Shown here: positions 26,593 through 36,678 of the stretch, in pieces
How positions within the stretch are numbered: position 1 is the first letter of the stretch
Layout: each line of letters begins with the position of its first letter
Origin: JBBQZU01 sp038207425
GTDB taxonomy: Bacteria; Bacteroidota; Bacteroidia; Flavobacteriales_D; Cryomorphaceae
NCBI GenBank assembly: GCA_038207425.1
Contig: JBBQZU010000001.1
Location: 1-64,000 of the forward strand
Length of the DNA stretch: 64,000 nt
Direction: 5' to 3'
The notes under the pieces: generated by a model
What the model was told of the DNA's origin: nothing
Database searches by the model: none
The model's input: only the letters and a program-made list of their open reading frames with translations
Made by a program: the position numbers and the translations under genes

Positions 26593-27966
26593 ATGCATAA
26601 AGAAGCTGCGATAAGACAACCGCTCATATTGGGAAATAAGAGCTACCACGATATTACAGTGGATGTGATTTCACCAATTGAAAACAAGGCTCCAAGGGCC
26701 TGGTATGTGCTTATTACCATCACTGGTCTTATAAGCCTATGGGGTCTTGGATGTATCACATACCTCATTTCAACCGGTATCGGGGTGTGGGGTTTGAACA
26801 AAACAGTGGGATGGGCCTGGGACATTACCAACTTTGTATGGTGGGTAGGTATTGGCCACGCCGGTACGCTTATATCGGCAGTATTGCTTCTTTTCCGTCA
26901 AAAATGGAGAATGGCGATCAACAGGTCGGCTGAGGCAATGACAATTTTTGCAGTTATGATGGCTGCACTTTTTCCCGGTATTCACATGGGAAGAATTTGG
27001 GTGGCTTACTGGGTACTTCCTTTGCCCAATACCTTTGGATCTCTTTGGGTCAATTTCAATTCGCCGCTTCTCTGGGACGTATTCGCAATCAGCACCTACT
27101 TCACAGTATCATTGGTGTTTTGGTATATAGGTCTTATCCCTGATTTTGCAACGATTCGAGATAGAATGACCAACCCGCTTACTAAGAAAATTTATGGGTT
27201 ACTCAGCTTCGGTTGGTCAGGTCGAGCGAAGCACTGGACAAGATTTGAGGAGGTATCGCTTGTTCTTGCAGGTTTGGCAACTCCACTTGTATTTTCTGTA
27301 CACTCCATTGTATCTATGGACTTTGCCACGAGCGTAATACCGGGGTGGCATACTACAATATTCCCGCCTTACTTTGTATCCGGAGCGGTATTCTCCGGTT
27401 TTGCCATGGTACTCACGCTGTTGCTTATCATGCGTAAGGTGATGAAACTAGAGAACTATATCACCATCAAGCATATTGAATACATGAACATTGTAATCAT
27501 TGTTACAGGTTCAATAGTGGGTGTGGCATACCTTACTGAGCTCTTTATCTCATGGTATAGTGGTGTAGAGTATGAATCATATGCATTCATAAACCGATTC
27601 AGTGGTCCTTATGCTTGGTCCTATTGGATTATGATGACCTGCAACGTAATCAGTCCGCAGCTTTTCTGGTTCAAGAAAATCAGAACCAACCTTACAGCTA
27701 CATTTATTCTTTCAATTGTGGTGAATATAGGTATGTGGTTTGAGCGCTTCGTAATCATTGTTACATCGCTACACCGCGACTATGTGCCTTCAAGTTGGTC
27801 AATGTTCTATCCTACATGGGTTGACATAGGTATCTTTCTTGGAACCATTGGCATATTCTTTACCCTGTTCCTTTTATTTGCAAGGTTCTTTCCGGTACTT
27901 GCGCTAAATGAATTGAAAACCATCCTGAAAGTTTCAGGTGAGAAATACAAAAAAGAAGATCACTAA
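26593..27966 (+). CDS. actC: Alternative complex III subunit ActC, NrfD-like quinol-site protein
   Basis: A 457-residue integral membrane protein of the NrfD/PsrC family with about ten membrane helices, beginning near residue 38 (WYVLITITGLISLWGLGCI). It is expected to hold the menaquinol oxidation site of the complex. Conserved-looking polar residues inside helices include the GIGHAGTLISA segment and the HSIVSMDFA segment. Its last base overlaps the first base of the actD ATG. Confidence 0.94.
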   Translation: MHKEAAIRQPLILGNKSYHDITVDVISPIENKAPRAWYVLITITGLISLWGLGCITYLISTGIGVWGLNKTVGWAWDITNFVWWVGIGHAGTLISAVLLLFRQKWRMAINRSAEAMTIFAVMMAALFPGIHMGRIWVAYWVLPLPNTFGSLWVNFNSPLLWDVFAISTYFTVSLVFWYIGLIPDFATIRDRMTNPLTKKIYGLLSFGWSGRAKHWTRFEEVSLVLAGLATPLVFSVHSIVSMDFATSVIPGWHTTIFPPYFVSGAVFSGFAMVLTLLLIMRKVMKLENYITIKHIEYMNIVIIVTGSIVGVAYLTELFISWYSGVEYESYAFINRFSGPYAWSYWIMMTCNVISPQLFWFKKIRTNLTATFILSIVVNIGMWFERFVIIVTSLHRDYVPSSWSMFYPTWVDIGIFLGTIGIFFTLFLLFARFFPVLALNELKTILKVSGEKYKKEDH

Positions 27967-28523
27967 TGGCCCAGGCAACACATAGTACCAAGGTGGTTCA
28001 TGCCATGTTTGATGACGACCACCGTCTGCTCGATGCGGCACGCGCCCTTGTAGGAAAAGGAATTCGAATTAAGGACGTGTATTCCCCATTTCCTCTTCAT
28101 GGTCTCGATCCGATAATAGGGATAAAGCGAACCCGTATGGGAATAGTTTCTTTCATGTTTGGTGCTGGCGGCCTTAGCCTCGCATTGCTCGGCATGTGGT
28201 ATTTCATGATCTACGACTGGCCAATGAATATTGGTGGTAAGCCCAGCTTTTCACTTCTTGAGAACTTGCCTGCTTTCATCCCAGTTACTTTTGAGTTCAC
28301 CGTATTTTGTGCAGCACATGGAATGGCTATTACTTACTTACTTCGCAACGGAACACTTCCCGGCATGCCTGCGGTGAATCCTGATCCTCGCACTACCGAT
28401 GATAAGTTCGTCATGGAAATTACCGATGCTGATAATCCCGGTATGTCAACCGAAGAACTCAATGATATTTTGAAATCAGTAGGCGCCATTGAGATTAACG
28501 AAAAGCACCTGAGTAAGAAATGA
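27966..28523 (+). CDS. actD: Alternative complex III subunit ActD (DUF3341)
   Basis: A 185-residue protein with an N-terminal soluble domain (VVHAMFDDDHRLLDAARALV, with the DVYSPFPLHGLD segment typical of DUF3341) and two membrane helices (~62-82 and ~98-120). It is a small structural membrane subunit of the complex. It overlaps actC by one base and actE by four (ATGA), so the genes are tightly coupled. Confidence 0.94.
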   Translation: MAQATHSTKVVHAMFDDDHRLLDAARALVGKGIRIKDVYSPFPLHGLDPIIGIKRTRMGIVSFMFGAGGLSLALLGMWYFMIYDWPMNIGGKPSFSLLENLPAFIPVTFEFTVFCAAHGMAITYLLRNGTLPGMPAVNPDPRTTDDKFVMEITDADNPGMSTEELNDILKSVGAIEINEKHLSKK

Positions 28524-29125
28524 ATACTACAACAAAATTATTTGCCGTAAGGCTCGCAGTAGCAGCAATGGCTATTACTGCGCTTTCAAGCTGCGTAAGA
28601 GATGCTCAAAGCCCAGGCTACGAGTATACTCCTGATATGTACCGCAGTCCGGCTATTGAAGCGTATGTTGACTACGGTGAAGTGCGCGATACCATCAACT
28701 ACGATAAAATGAATACCGTGTCAGCCAGAAAACCGGTAGATGGCACGGTGCCTTATACAGACAATGCGCTCAACGATATGCCATACCCCTACCCAAATTC
28801 ACTGGAGGGATATGAGCTAGCCGGTGCCACGCTAATGTCGCCACTTACTGATACTGATGAATTGCAGCAGAAGGGAAAGTTGATTTACGAAAACTTCTGC
28901 ATATCATGCCACGGTAAGGAAGGTCAGGGAAACGGTGCCGTTGTTGAGAAAGGCGGGCACCCGGCACCGGGAGCATATAACGGACCTTTAAAAGAACTAC
29001 CTCAAGGCAAGATGTTTCATACGCTCACTTACGGTAAAGGTGTAATGGGATCGCACGCATCGCAACTTACCAAAGAAGAGCGCTGGCAGGTGATTTCCTA
29101 TGTCATGGTACTTCAAAAAAAATAA
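28520..29125 (+). CDS. actE: Alternative complex III subunit ActE, monohaem cytochrome c lipoprotein
   Basis: A 201-residue lipoprotein (lipobox ALSSC, Cys at about residue 25) with one cytochrome c domain in the C-terminal half: CISCH haem motif in ENFCISCHGKEGQGNG and a distal methionine in GKGVMGSHASQL. It is the periplasmic electron-exit haem subunit that can hand electrons to the oxidase. It overlaps actD by 4 bases and is followed by actF after 47 bases. Confidence 0.94.
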   Translation: MNTTTKLFAVRLAVAAMAITALSSCVRDAQSPGYEYTPDMYRSPAIEAYVDYGEVRDTINYDKMNTVSARKPVDGTVPYTDNALNDMPYPYPNSLEGYELAGATLMSPLTDTDELQQKGKLIYENFCISCHGKEGQGNGAVVEKGGHPAPGAYNGPLKELPQGKMFHTLTYGKGVMGSHASQLTKEERWQVISYVMVLQKK

Positions 29126-29172
29126 GTATACTACAATATTGAACCGCACTATCAACAAATAAAGCACTGAAG

Positions 29173-30456
29173 ATGAACTTCGTTTTCTCAAATAGAGCCA
29201 AGATGATTACCTATGTGCTCATCGCCATAGGTATCATTTCAGTCGTGGCCGGATTCATAACTGATCACAGCGATCATCACGGGCGTTTTTGGTCGAACAT
29301 ATTGATCAACGGATACTATTTTCTGGCTATTTCACTTGGTGCATTGTTTTTCTACGCACTGCATTTCGCTACAGAAACCGCATGGGCGGTAATGTTGCGC
29401 AGGGTCATAGAGAGTATCTTTTCGTTTATTCCTTATGCTGGTGCCATTATGGTGATTGTGTTCATAGCATCGTCATTGCACCTGAATCATATTTACCATT
29501 GGATGGATGAAGGCACTGTTTCTGAATATGTATCAGAAGCAACTGTTGGCACTGAGCACCCTATGTATTTCAAAACAAAGGACGATGCGGAAAAGGCAGG
29601 AGTGGCTGTGGTATACAATGAAGCCAGTTTCGACTCACTTATCGCAAATAAAACTTCTTATTTGAACCTGCCATTTTTCTGGATCAGGACTTTGGTATAC
29701 CTGGCCACGTTTATCTTTTTTGCGCGCTGGTTCAGAAAGCGCTCTCTTGCTGAAGATGAAATGGGTGGTACCGACCTACACTTTAAAGGCTACCGCCGCG
29801 GTGCTATCTATCTGGTAATCTTTGCGGTATTTTCATCTACACTTTCGTGGGATTGGCTTATGTCAATTGATACCCACTGGTTCAGCACACTTTACGGCTG
29901 GTATGTGTTCTCAGGTATGTGGGTTGCCGCAATGAACATTATTTCAATACTTACCCTCTATTTAATTTCCAAAGGGTATCTGAAAAACATTAATTCGAGC
30001 CATATTCATGACGTTGGCAAATGGGTTTTCGCCATCAGCTTTTTGTGGTCTTACCTTTGGTTCTCTCAGTTTATGCTAATCTGGTATTCAAATATTCCTG
30101 AAGAGGTTACCTATTTCATTACCCGAATAGAGCATTATAAAGTACCTTTCTTTGGTATGTTTATAATCAACTTTATTGCACCCATGGTTGTTCTCATGTC
30201 GCGCGATGCAAAGAGAAATCCAAAATTCCTGATTACTATAGGTACGATCATATTCCTTGGACATTATATTGACTCCTATATGCTCATTACCCCGGGAGTA
30301 TTATTTGAGCATTGGCATTTTGGACTTTTGGAAATAGGAATATTTCTGGGCTTCACAGGATTGTTTATCAATAGGGTGTTTGCTTCATTAGCAAAGGCGC
30401 CACTTACTCCAAAGAATTCGCCTTATCTTGAAGAAAGCATGCACCACAGCATTTAA
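29173..30456 (+). CDS. actF: Alternative complex III subunit ActF, NrfD-like
   Basis: A 427-residue integral membrane protein, paralogous in fold to ActC, with about ten helices starting at ~14-32. Recognisable segments are LHFATETAWAVMLRR near residue 70 and FLWSYLWFSQFMLIWYSNIPEE near residue 295. It pairs with ActC in the membrane arm; whether it also binds quinol is unsettled in the family. It is the last act gene, 26 bases before coxB. Confidence 0.94.
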   Translation: MNFVFSNRAKMITYVLIAIGIISVVAGFITDHSDHHGRFWSNILINGYYFLAISLGALFFYALHFATETAWAVMLRRVIESIFSFIPYAGAIMVIVFIASSLHLNHIYHWMDEGTVSEYVSEATVGTEHPMYFKTKDDAEKAGVAVVYNEASFDSLIANKTSYLNLPFFWIRTLVYLATFIFFARWFRKRSLAEDEMGGTDLHFKGYRRGAIYLVIFAVFSSTLSWDWLMSIDTHWFSTLYGWYVFSGMWVAAMNIISILTLYLISKGYLKNINSSHIHDVGKWVFAISFLWSYLWFSQFMLIWYSNIPEEVTYFITRIEHYKVPFFGMFIINFIAPMVVLMSRDAKRNPKFLITIGTIIFLGHYIDSYMLITPGVLFEHWHFGLLEIGIFLGFTGLFINRVFASLAKAPLTPKNSPYLEESMHHSI

Positions 30457-30482
30457 TGAATTAATAGAACAGACAGAATATC

Positions 30483-31727
30483 ATGGAGAAGTTGTTATTG
30501 ATACTGGTTGTTGTCCTTGCCATAGTTGGCCTGGCTCAGCTTGCCAAAGTATACCAGATTACGTCGGAGCTAAATAAAAAGAGAGAAGAAGACATATCGC
30601 CCACATCCACCAAAGTGAACGCGAATCTGCTTTTGATATTTATGATTGCCTTCTTTGCTTTCTTCATCTGGCAAACCGTTGAATATTGGGGCGTTTTATT
30701 GCCTGAACCTGCATCAGAACACGGCGTTGAGACCGACCGTCTTTTCAATATAAACTGGCTAATTCTGATCCCGGCGTTTTTCCTGGTAAATTTTCTGTTG
30801 TTCTACTTTTCATGGAAATACGCTTACGACGCCAAGAGAAAAGCACTCTATCTCTCACACAACAATACGCTTGAACTTATATGGACGATCATTCCCTCAA
30901 TAGTTCTGGTATTCATTATTGTCTATGGACTGATTACGTGGAATAAAATAATGGGCGAGCCCAGCGAAGATGCCATTGCTATTGAGCTTTACAGCAAACA
31001 ATTTGACTGGACAGCACGCTATGCTGGCGCTGATGATGCATTGGGTGAGGCGAGCTACACAATGATTACCGGACCAAACCCGCTCGGCCTAATTACCAAT
31101 GAAGGTATACAGGAAAAACTCGAAGAGCTTTCGCTTGAGATCGAACAAATGGAGAAGATGTTGGTTGAAGAGATATTACCTGACAGCCGTGTGAAAGAGA
31201 TAAAAGAGAAAATAGGTATGCGCACAAGGCAGCGTTCTAAAGTATTGAATTACCTGGAAAGCAAACGTGACTTCAATACTGCTAAGGACGATATTACCGT
31301 AAAGGGTGAAATGCATATACCACTGGGTAAAGAGGTAAATTTTCAAATCAGGTCACGCGATGTGATTCACAGCGCATACATGCCCCACTTTAGGGCACAG
31401 ATGAATGCAGTGCCTGGAATGACTACGCAATTCAAATTTGTGCCTACAATTACCACTGCCGAAATGCGCACGAAGTTGCAAGACCCTGAATTCAACTATA
31501 TACTTTTATGCAATAAAGTATGCGGATCAGCCCACTATAATATGCAAATGGCTATAGTAGTGGATACCGAAGAAGATTACCAGCTTTGGCTGGCTCAGCA
31601 AAAAACTTTTGTGGAGGCACCTGTGGAAAATGCACCGGGAGATACTACGGTAGCTCAGGCTGACAGTACGCTCGTGGCAAGTGAGGCTGAATTGATTGAG
31701 GAAGAAAGTAAAGTTGCTGTAAAATAA
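30483..31727 (+). CDS. coxB: Cytochrome c oxidase subunit II
   Basis: A 414-residue subunit carrying the CuA electron-entry centre. Three hydrophobic segments are visible (~1-20, ~48-66 and ~88-105, the last two being the usual hairpin), then ~130-155, followed by the periplasmic cupredoxin domain. The CuA ligands are intact: the loop CNKVCGSAHYNMQ gives both cysteines, the second His and the Met; the first His is in DVIHSAYMPH. Between the first strands of the cupredoxin domain and CuA there is an extra, highly charged helical stretch (residues ~200-260, EKLEELSLEIEQMEKMLVEE) that proteobacterial CoxB lacks. The C-terminal ~40 residues are a low-complexity acidic tail. It is cotranscribed with act genes, which fits a complex III-oxidase supercomplex. 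Confidence 0.95.
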   Translation: MEKLLLILVVVLAIVGLAQLAKVYQITSELNKKREEDISPTSTKVNANLLLIFMIAFFAFFIWQTVEYWGVLLPEPASEHGVETDRLFNINWLILIPAFFLVNFLLFYFSWKYAYDAKRKALYLSHNNTLELIWTIIPSIVLVFIIVYGLITWNKIMGEPSEDAIAIELYSKQFDWTARYAGADDALGEASYTMITGPNPLGLITNEGIQEKLEELSLEIEQMEKMLVEEILPDSRVKEIKEKIGMRTRQRSKVLNYLESKRDFNTAKDDITVKGEMHIPLGKEVNFQIRSRDVIHSAYMPHFRAQMNAVPGMTTQFKFVPTITTAEMRTKLQDPEFNYILLCNKVCGSAHYNMQMAIVVDTEEDYQLWLAQQKTFVEAPVENAPGDTTVAQADSTLVASEAELIEEESKVAVK

Positions 31728-31745
31728 TTTGTAAAAAGAACGAAA

Positions 31746-33533
31746 ATGGGAGCCACAAGTCACGCTCACACTGAAGAGCACGCACACCATCACCACGAAG
31801 AGAGTTTCGTATCGAAGTATGTCTTCTCTCAGGACCATAAGATGATCAGCAAGCAATTTCTGGTCACAGCCATATTAATGGCGCTTATTGCGATGATGCT
31901 TTCAGTATTTTTCAGACTTCAACTGGCTTGGCCGGGCGAAAGTTTTGGAATATTGAACTATTTCCTTGGCGATCGTTGGGCGCCTGATGGAGTCCTTGAT
32001 CGCAGTATGTACTTATCACTTGTAACAATTCACGGAACCATTATGGTGTTTTTCGTGCTTACAGGTGGGTTGAGCGGCACCTTCAGCAATCTCCTAATTC
32101 CATTGCAAATTGGCGCCCGTGACATGGCTTCGGGTTTTCTGAATATGCTGTCATATTGGTTCTTCTTCGTATCGACAATTATCATGGTGGCATCGCTTTT
32201 TGTTGAATCAGGCGCGGCCGGTGCCGGATGGACCGTTTACCCACCACTGAGCGCTTTGCCGCAGGCTATGCCTTCATCTGGCCTGGGAATGACTCTATGG
32301 CTTATTAGTATGGCCATATTCGTTGCTTCATCACTTCTCGGCAGCCTTAACTATATTGTTACAATCCTGAATCTCCGCACCAAAGGAATGAAGATGACCC
32401 GATTGCCGCTTACCATCTGGGCATTCTTTGTAACAGCCGTTCTTGGCGTACTTTCTTTCCCTGTGCTTTTTGCAGCCGTGCTGCTTCTGATTATGGACAG
32501 ATCTTTGGGCACAAGTTTCTACCTCAGCGATATTTATATTGGCGGTGAAGCGCTCGATCCTGTTGGCGGAAGCCCCGTATTGTATCAGCACTTGTTTTGG
32601 TTCCTTGGCCACCCGGAAGTATACATTGTACTCCTGCCAGCTCTTGGTATCACTTCTGAAATTATAGCAACCAATTCGCGTAAGCCAATATTTGGCTACC
32701 GTGCCATGATTGGATCTCTCCTCGCTATTGGGTTCCTTTCATTTATAGTATGGGGTCACCATATGTTCATGTCAGGTATGAATCCATTCCTCGGTTCAGT
32801 ATTCGTGTTTACCACATTGCTTATCGCAATACCATCTGCAGTAAAGGCATTCAATTATATCACCACGCTATGGAAGGGTAATCTGGTGCTTACGCCGGCG
32901 ATGCTATTTTCAATAGGTCTGGTTTCAACTTTCGTTACAGGAGGTCTCACCGGTATTATCCTTGCCGACTCGGCACTTGACATCAATGTTCACGATACCT
33001 ATTTTGTGGTGGGCCACTTCCATATAGTAATGGGTCTTTCGGCAATCTTCGGAATGTTCGCTGGAGTGTATCATTGGTTCCCGAAAATGTTTGGCCGAAT
33101 GATGAATACCAAAATGGGATACCTTCACTTTTGGCTTACCATTATAGGAGGGTATGGCGTTTTCTTCCCAATGCACTTTGTGGGTATGGCCGGCGCACCG
33201 AGAAGGTACTACCAGTATACTGATTACCCCATGTTTGAAGGCCTTACCGATTTGAACGTTCTTATTACCTACTTCGCCATTATGGCTGCCTTTGCCCAAG
33301 GTATATTCATCCTAAACTTCTTCTGGAGCGCATACCGCGGCCAAAAGGCAGTTCAGAACCCTTGGAAGTCAAATACCTTGGAGTGGACTACGCCGGTAGA
33401 ACATATGCACGGCAACTGGCCAGGAGCTATTCCGGAAGTGCATCGCTGGCCATATGATTATAGTAAGCCCGGCAAAGAGCTTGATTACGTTCCCCAGAAC
33501 GTGCCGCTCGAGGTAGGTGAAGAAGAACACTAA
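31746..33533 (+). CDS. coxA: Cytochrome c oxidase subunit I
   Basis: A 595-residue haem-copper oxidase core with twelve membrane helices. Haem and CuB ligands are visible: HGTIMVFF in helix II, the active-site HPEVYIVLLP with the His-Tyr pair, HHMF for two CuB histidines, and HDTYFVVGHFHIVMG for haem ligands. This is an A-type proton-pumping aa3 oxidase that reduces oxygen to water. The N-terminus has a His-rich cytoplasmic stretch (HAHTEEHAHHHH). No subunit III gene follows; a strong terminator and ruvB come next. Confidence 0.96.
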   Translation: MGATSHAHTEEHAHHHHEESFVSKYVFSQDHKMISKQFLVTAILMALIAMMLSVFFRLQLAWPGESFGILNYFLGDRWAPDGVLDRSMYLSLVTIHGTIMVFFVLTGGLSGTFSNLLIPLQIGARDMASGFLNMLSYWFFFVSTIIMVASLFVESGAAGAGWTVYPPLSALPQAMPSSGLGMTLWLISMAIFVASSLLGSLNYIVTILNLRTKGMKMTRLPLTIWAFFVTAVLGVLSFPVLFAAVLLLIMDRSLGTSFYLSDIYIGGEALDPVGGSPVLYQHLFWFLGHPEVYIVLLPALGITSEIIATNSRKPIFGYRAMIGSLLAIGFLSFIVWGHHMFMSGMNPFLGSVFVFTTLLIAIPSAVKAFNYITTLWKGNLVLTPAMLFSIGLVSTFVTGGLTGIILADSALDINVHDTYFVVGHFHIVMGLSAIFGMFAGVYHWFPKMFGRMMNTKMGYLHFWLTIIGGYGVFFPMHFVGMAGAPRRYYQYTDYPMFEGLTDLNVLITYFAIMAAFAQGIFILNFFWSAYRGQKAVQNPWKSNTLEWTTPVEHMHGNWPGAIPEVHRWPYDYSKPGKELDYVPQNVPLEVGEEEH

Positions 33534-33553
33534 ATTTAATAATATTTTCAAGG

Positions 33554-33581
33554 AGAGCCTGTTATTTAACAGGCTCTTTTT
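33554..33581 (+). terminator. Terminator of the act-cox operon
   Basis: A near-perfect hairpin, AGAGCCTGTT (33554-33563) with AACAGGCTCT (33568-33577), 4-base loop, followed by a T-run. It lies 20 bases after coxA. Confidence 0.88.
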
Positions 33582-33613
33582 GTTTCAAGTCAGCACAGGG
33601 TTCTATACCTTTG
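33579..33613 (+). promoter_or_regulatory. Promoter of ruvB
   Basis: TTTG (33579-33582) and TACCTTTG (33606-33613) match the -33 and -7 boxes with a 23-base spacer. The -7 box ends 6 bases before the ruvB ATG, predicting a transcript that begins at or next to the start codon. The -33 box overlaps the T-run of the preceding terminator. Confidence 0.65.
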
Positions 33614-33619
33614 GAAGCA

Positions 33620-34639
33620 ATGGATAGCGAATTTGATATCAGAGATCAGTCATCTTTTTCTGAGGCCGATCTCGATCGTGTACTCAGGCCCAGAACATTC
33701 AGTGACTTTGCAGGACAAGATAAAGTGTTGGAGAATCTGCGGGTGTTTGTAACTGCTGCAAGGCAGCGGGGCGAATCGCTCGACCATGTCTTGTTACACG
33801 GCCCTCCAGGGCTTGGCAAAACCACCCTCGCACATATTATTTCGCAAGAACTTGGCGTAGGCTTCAGGGTTACATCGGGGCCTGTACTCGACAAGCCCGG
33901 CGATCTGGCCGGACTTCTTACAAACCTCGAAGAAAATGATGTGCTTTTTATTGATGAAATACACCGATTGTCGCCGGTAGTGGAAGAGTATCTCTATTCT
34001 GCAATGGAAGATTATAAAATTGATCTACTCATTGATACAGGGCCAAATGCACGTTCAGTAGAGATCAGTCTGAACCCTTTTACGCTGATAGGTGCCACTA
34101 CGCGTTCTGGCTTGCTTACAGCACCATTGAGGGCAAGATTTGGTATCAATTCCAGATTACAATATTACACTGCCGATATTCTTGCAAACATCGTTAAGCG
34201 GAGTGCCAGCATTCTAAGCATTCCGATAGAAAATCAGGCAGCTCTTGAGATAGCTCGCCGGTCAAGAGGGACCCCGCGAATTGCAAATGCACTTTTGAGA
34301 AGGGTACGTGATTTCGCGCAGGTCAAAGGCTCAGGAGTTATTGATATGGGCATAGCGCATATGTCGCTTGAAGCTCTCGATGTAGATATCCATGGCCTAG
34401 ACGAAATGGATAATAAAATTCTTGCCACTATCATCGATAAGTTTCGCGGAGGCCCAGTGGGCCTTACCACTATTGCTACGGCAGTTGGCGAAGACCCGGG
34501 TACTATTGAAGAAGTATATGAACCATTCCTTATACAGGAAGGATTTATTATGCGAACCCCTCGTGGCCGACAAGTTACTGAGCTCGCATACAAGCACCTA
34601 GGTCGCACACCTAATGCAGAACAGGGCTTGCTGTTTTAG
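33620..34639 (+). CDS. ruvB: Holliday junction branch-migration helicase RuvB
   Basis: A 339-residue AAA+ ATPase that drives branch migration with RuvA during recombination repair. Walker A GPPGLGKTT (around residue 61), Walker B DEIHRL, sensor and arginine-finger region (ATTRSGLLTAPLRARFG) and the C-terminal winged helix (GEDPGTIEEVYEPFLIQ, RTPRGR) are all present. The ATG at 33620 is preferred over an upstream TTG at 33611 because the promoter box overlaps the latter. Its partner ruvA is at 57 kb on the other strand. Confidence 0.96.
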   Translation: MDSEFDIRDQSSFSEADLDRVLRPRTFSDFAGQDKVLENLRVFVTAARQRGESLDHVLLHGPPGLGKTTLAHIISQELGVGFRVTSGPVLDKPGDLAGLLTNLEENDVLFIDEIHRLSPVVEEYLYSAMEDYKIDLLIDTGPNARSVEISLNPFTLIGATTRSGLLTAPLRARFGINSRLQYYTADILANIVKRSASILSIPIENQAALEIARRSRGTPRIANALLRRVRDFAQVKGSGVIDMGIAHMSLEALDVDIHGLDEMDNKILATIIDKFRGGPVGLTTIATAVGEDPGTIEEVYEPFLIQEGFIMRTPRGRQVTELAYKHLGRTPNAEQGLLF

Positions 34640-34734
34640 TTTTCAAATTCATTTCAGAGCCAAAATTCGAGAGTCTTGTATGTAGCCCACTTTTGGCTAA
34701 TTTAGCCCACGAAAGTGTAATTAGTACAATTACT

Positions 34735-36675
34735 ATGGAAGATAAGCGCAACCGCGCAGTGATTGAGAATGTGAAGCCTCTTGTAAATGGAGGGTCCTTC
34801 GCAATGAAACGCATCACTGGCGATCGGGCAACGGTAACCGCCGATATATACGGCGATGGCCACGATGTGGTAAATGCCTGGATTTATATCAAACATAAAT
34901 CAGAACGAACGTGGACTAAAAATCCCCTAACTGCGCTGGTCAACGATCAGTGGGTAGGAGGTTTTGCACTTCCAAAACAGGGTATGTACACCTGGTATAT
35001 CGAAGCCTGGGTTGATTATGCGCTCAATTGGCAGCATGAGCTTGACCGAAAGGTGAAGGGCGGACAACATGTGAACATAGAACTGCTCGACGGAATTCAG
35101 TACATTGAAAATATACCGACCAAGAATGCTGCCACCAAAGCATTTTTGAAAGAGTGTAAAAGCCTGTTTAAGGATGAGAATAAATATAGCGAAGCGATCA
35201 GCGCGGCTATGTCAAAACAACTCAAAGAAATATTTCTCACATATCCTCATCAGACTTTTGTAACCCATACGCCTGAGTACAAGGTATGGGTTGATCGGGA
35301 GAAGGCTGCTTTCAGCGCCTGGTATGAGTTCTTTCCACGAAGCTCAGCTTTTGCTGCAGGTGCGCATGGCACTTTTGCCGATGCTTCCCAGCGTTTGCCC
35401 TACGTTTCTGAAATGGGTTTTGACGTGGTGTACTTTCCACCTATACATCCTATTGGTGAAGTAAACCGCAAAGGCAAGAACAACGCAACCGTAGCCTCTG
35501 CCGATGATGTAGGTTCACCATGGGCTATTGGATCAAAACTGGGGGGCCATCGCGATATCAACCCTGCTCTCGGCACCCTAGAAGATTTTCAGAATTTTAT
35601 AAAAATTGCCAACAACATGGGTATAGAAGTGGCCATGGATTTTGCTCTTCAATGCGCTCCTGACCATCCTTATGTGAAGCAACATCCGCAGTGGTTTCGC
35701 TGGCGACCAGATGGCACCGTACAATATGCCGAGAATCCTCCAAAAAAATACCAGGACATTCTTCCATTTTACTTTGAGAACGATGATTGGCAGAATCTTT
35801 GGAGTGAGTTGCTCAGTGTAGTGCTTTATTGGGTAAAGCAAGGTATCACGATTTTCAGAGTTGATAATCCTCATACCAAACCGTTCCGATTTTGGGAGTG
35901 GCTCATAGCCAATGTTCATGAAAAACATCCCGACATTATCTTTTTGGCCGAAGCCTTCACCAGGCCTAAGATCATGCACATGCTCGCCAAAATAGGATTT
36001 ACACAGAGCTATACCTACTTTACCTGGCGCAACAATAAAGCCCAGCTTTCAGAGTATATGCGCGAGATCGTTACAAGCCCATCAAGCGATTATTTTAGAC
36101 CCAACTTCTGGCCAAATACACCCGATATACTGCCGTACGAATTGCAGCAGCCCAACGAAGCTGCATTTATAACCCGCTTCTTTTTGTCAGCAACACTCAG
36201 TGGCAACTATGGAATGTATGGTCCTGTATATGAAAATATGCTTTACCAGGCCATGCCTGGAAAAGAAGAATATATTGATTCCGAAAAGTATGAAATAGGC
36301 CGCCATGTATGGGATACAAGGGGAAAGCTGAAACAAATCATCAGGATTGTAAATCAGGTTAGAAAAAATAACCCCGCGTTTAAGGACACTTTCAACCTGC
36401 AGCTCTGCCAAGTGGAAAATGAGCATATTATGGCTTATTTCAAAAGCGATGGAGCGGACAATCACATACTTTGTATTGTGAATTTGGATTCATACTACAC
36501 CCAGGGCGGCTGGGTGCAGGTGCCGCTTGAGCATTTGAAGCTTTCGACAAATGAAGGATATACCGTTTTTGATCTGGTATCTCAGGCATCATATCACTGG
36601 CGAGGCGAATGGAACTTTGTGGAAATCAATCCCCACGGGTTGCCATTTCATTGCTTCCAGATACTGACATCATAG
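34735..36675 (+). CDS. glgE: Alpha-1,4-glucan:maltose-1-phosphate maltosyltransferase
   Basis: A 646-residue GH13 enzyme that adds maltosyl units from maltose 1-phosphate to alpha-1,4-glucan in the cytoplasm. An N-terminal beta domain (1-~100) and helical segment precede the (beta/alpha)8 barrel. GlgE hallmarks are visible: SAWYEFFPRS, FPPIHPIGEVNRKG, the nucleophile Asp377 in IFRVDNPHTKP and the acid/base Glu406 in FLAEAFTRP. The frame is open to a TTG at 34693, but the ATG at 34735 is the better start. It leads a tight operon with maltokinase (3-base gap), glgB and the GH57 protein. Confidence 0.93.
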   Translation: MEDKRNRAVIENVKPLVNGGSFAMKRITGDRATVTADIYGDGHDVVNAWIYIKHKSERTWTKNPLTALVNDQWVGGFALPKQGMYTWYIEAWVDYALNWQHELDRKVKGGQHVNIELLDGIQYIENIPTKNAATKAFLKECKSLFKDENKYSEAISAAMSKQLKEIFLTYPHQTFVTHTPEYKVWVDREKAAFSAWYEFFPRSSAFAAGAHGTFADASQRLPYVSEMGFDVVYFPPIHPIGEVNRKGKNNATVASADDVGSPWAIGSKLGGHRDINPALGTLEDFQNFIKIANNMGIEVAMDFALQCAPDHPYVKQHPQWFRWRPDGTVQYAENPPKKYQDILPFYFENDDWQNLWSELLSVVLYWVKQGITIFRVDNPHTKPFRFWEWLIANVHEKHPDIIFLAEAFTRPKIMHMLAKIGFTQSYTYFTWRNNKAQLSEYMREIVTSPSSDYFRPNFWPNTPDILPYELQQPNEAAFITRFFLSATLSGNYGMYGPVYENMLYQAMPGKEEYIDSEKYEIGRHVWDTRGKLKQIIRIVNQVRKNNPAFKDTFNLQLCQVENEHIMAYFKSDGADNHILCIVNLDSYYTQGGWVQVPLEHLKLSTNEGYTVFDLVSQASYHWRGEWNFVEINPHGLPFHCFQILTS

Positions 36676-36678
36676 AAG

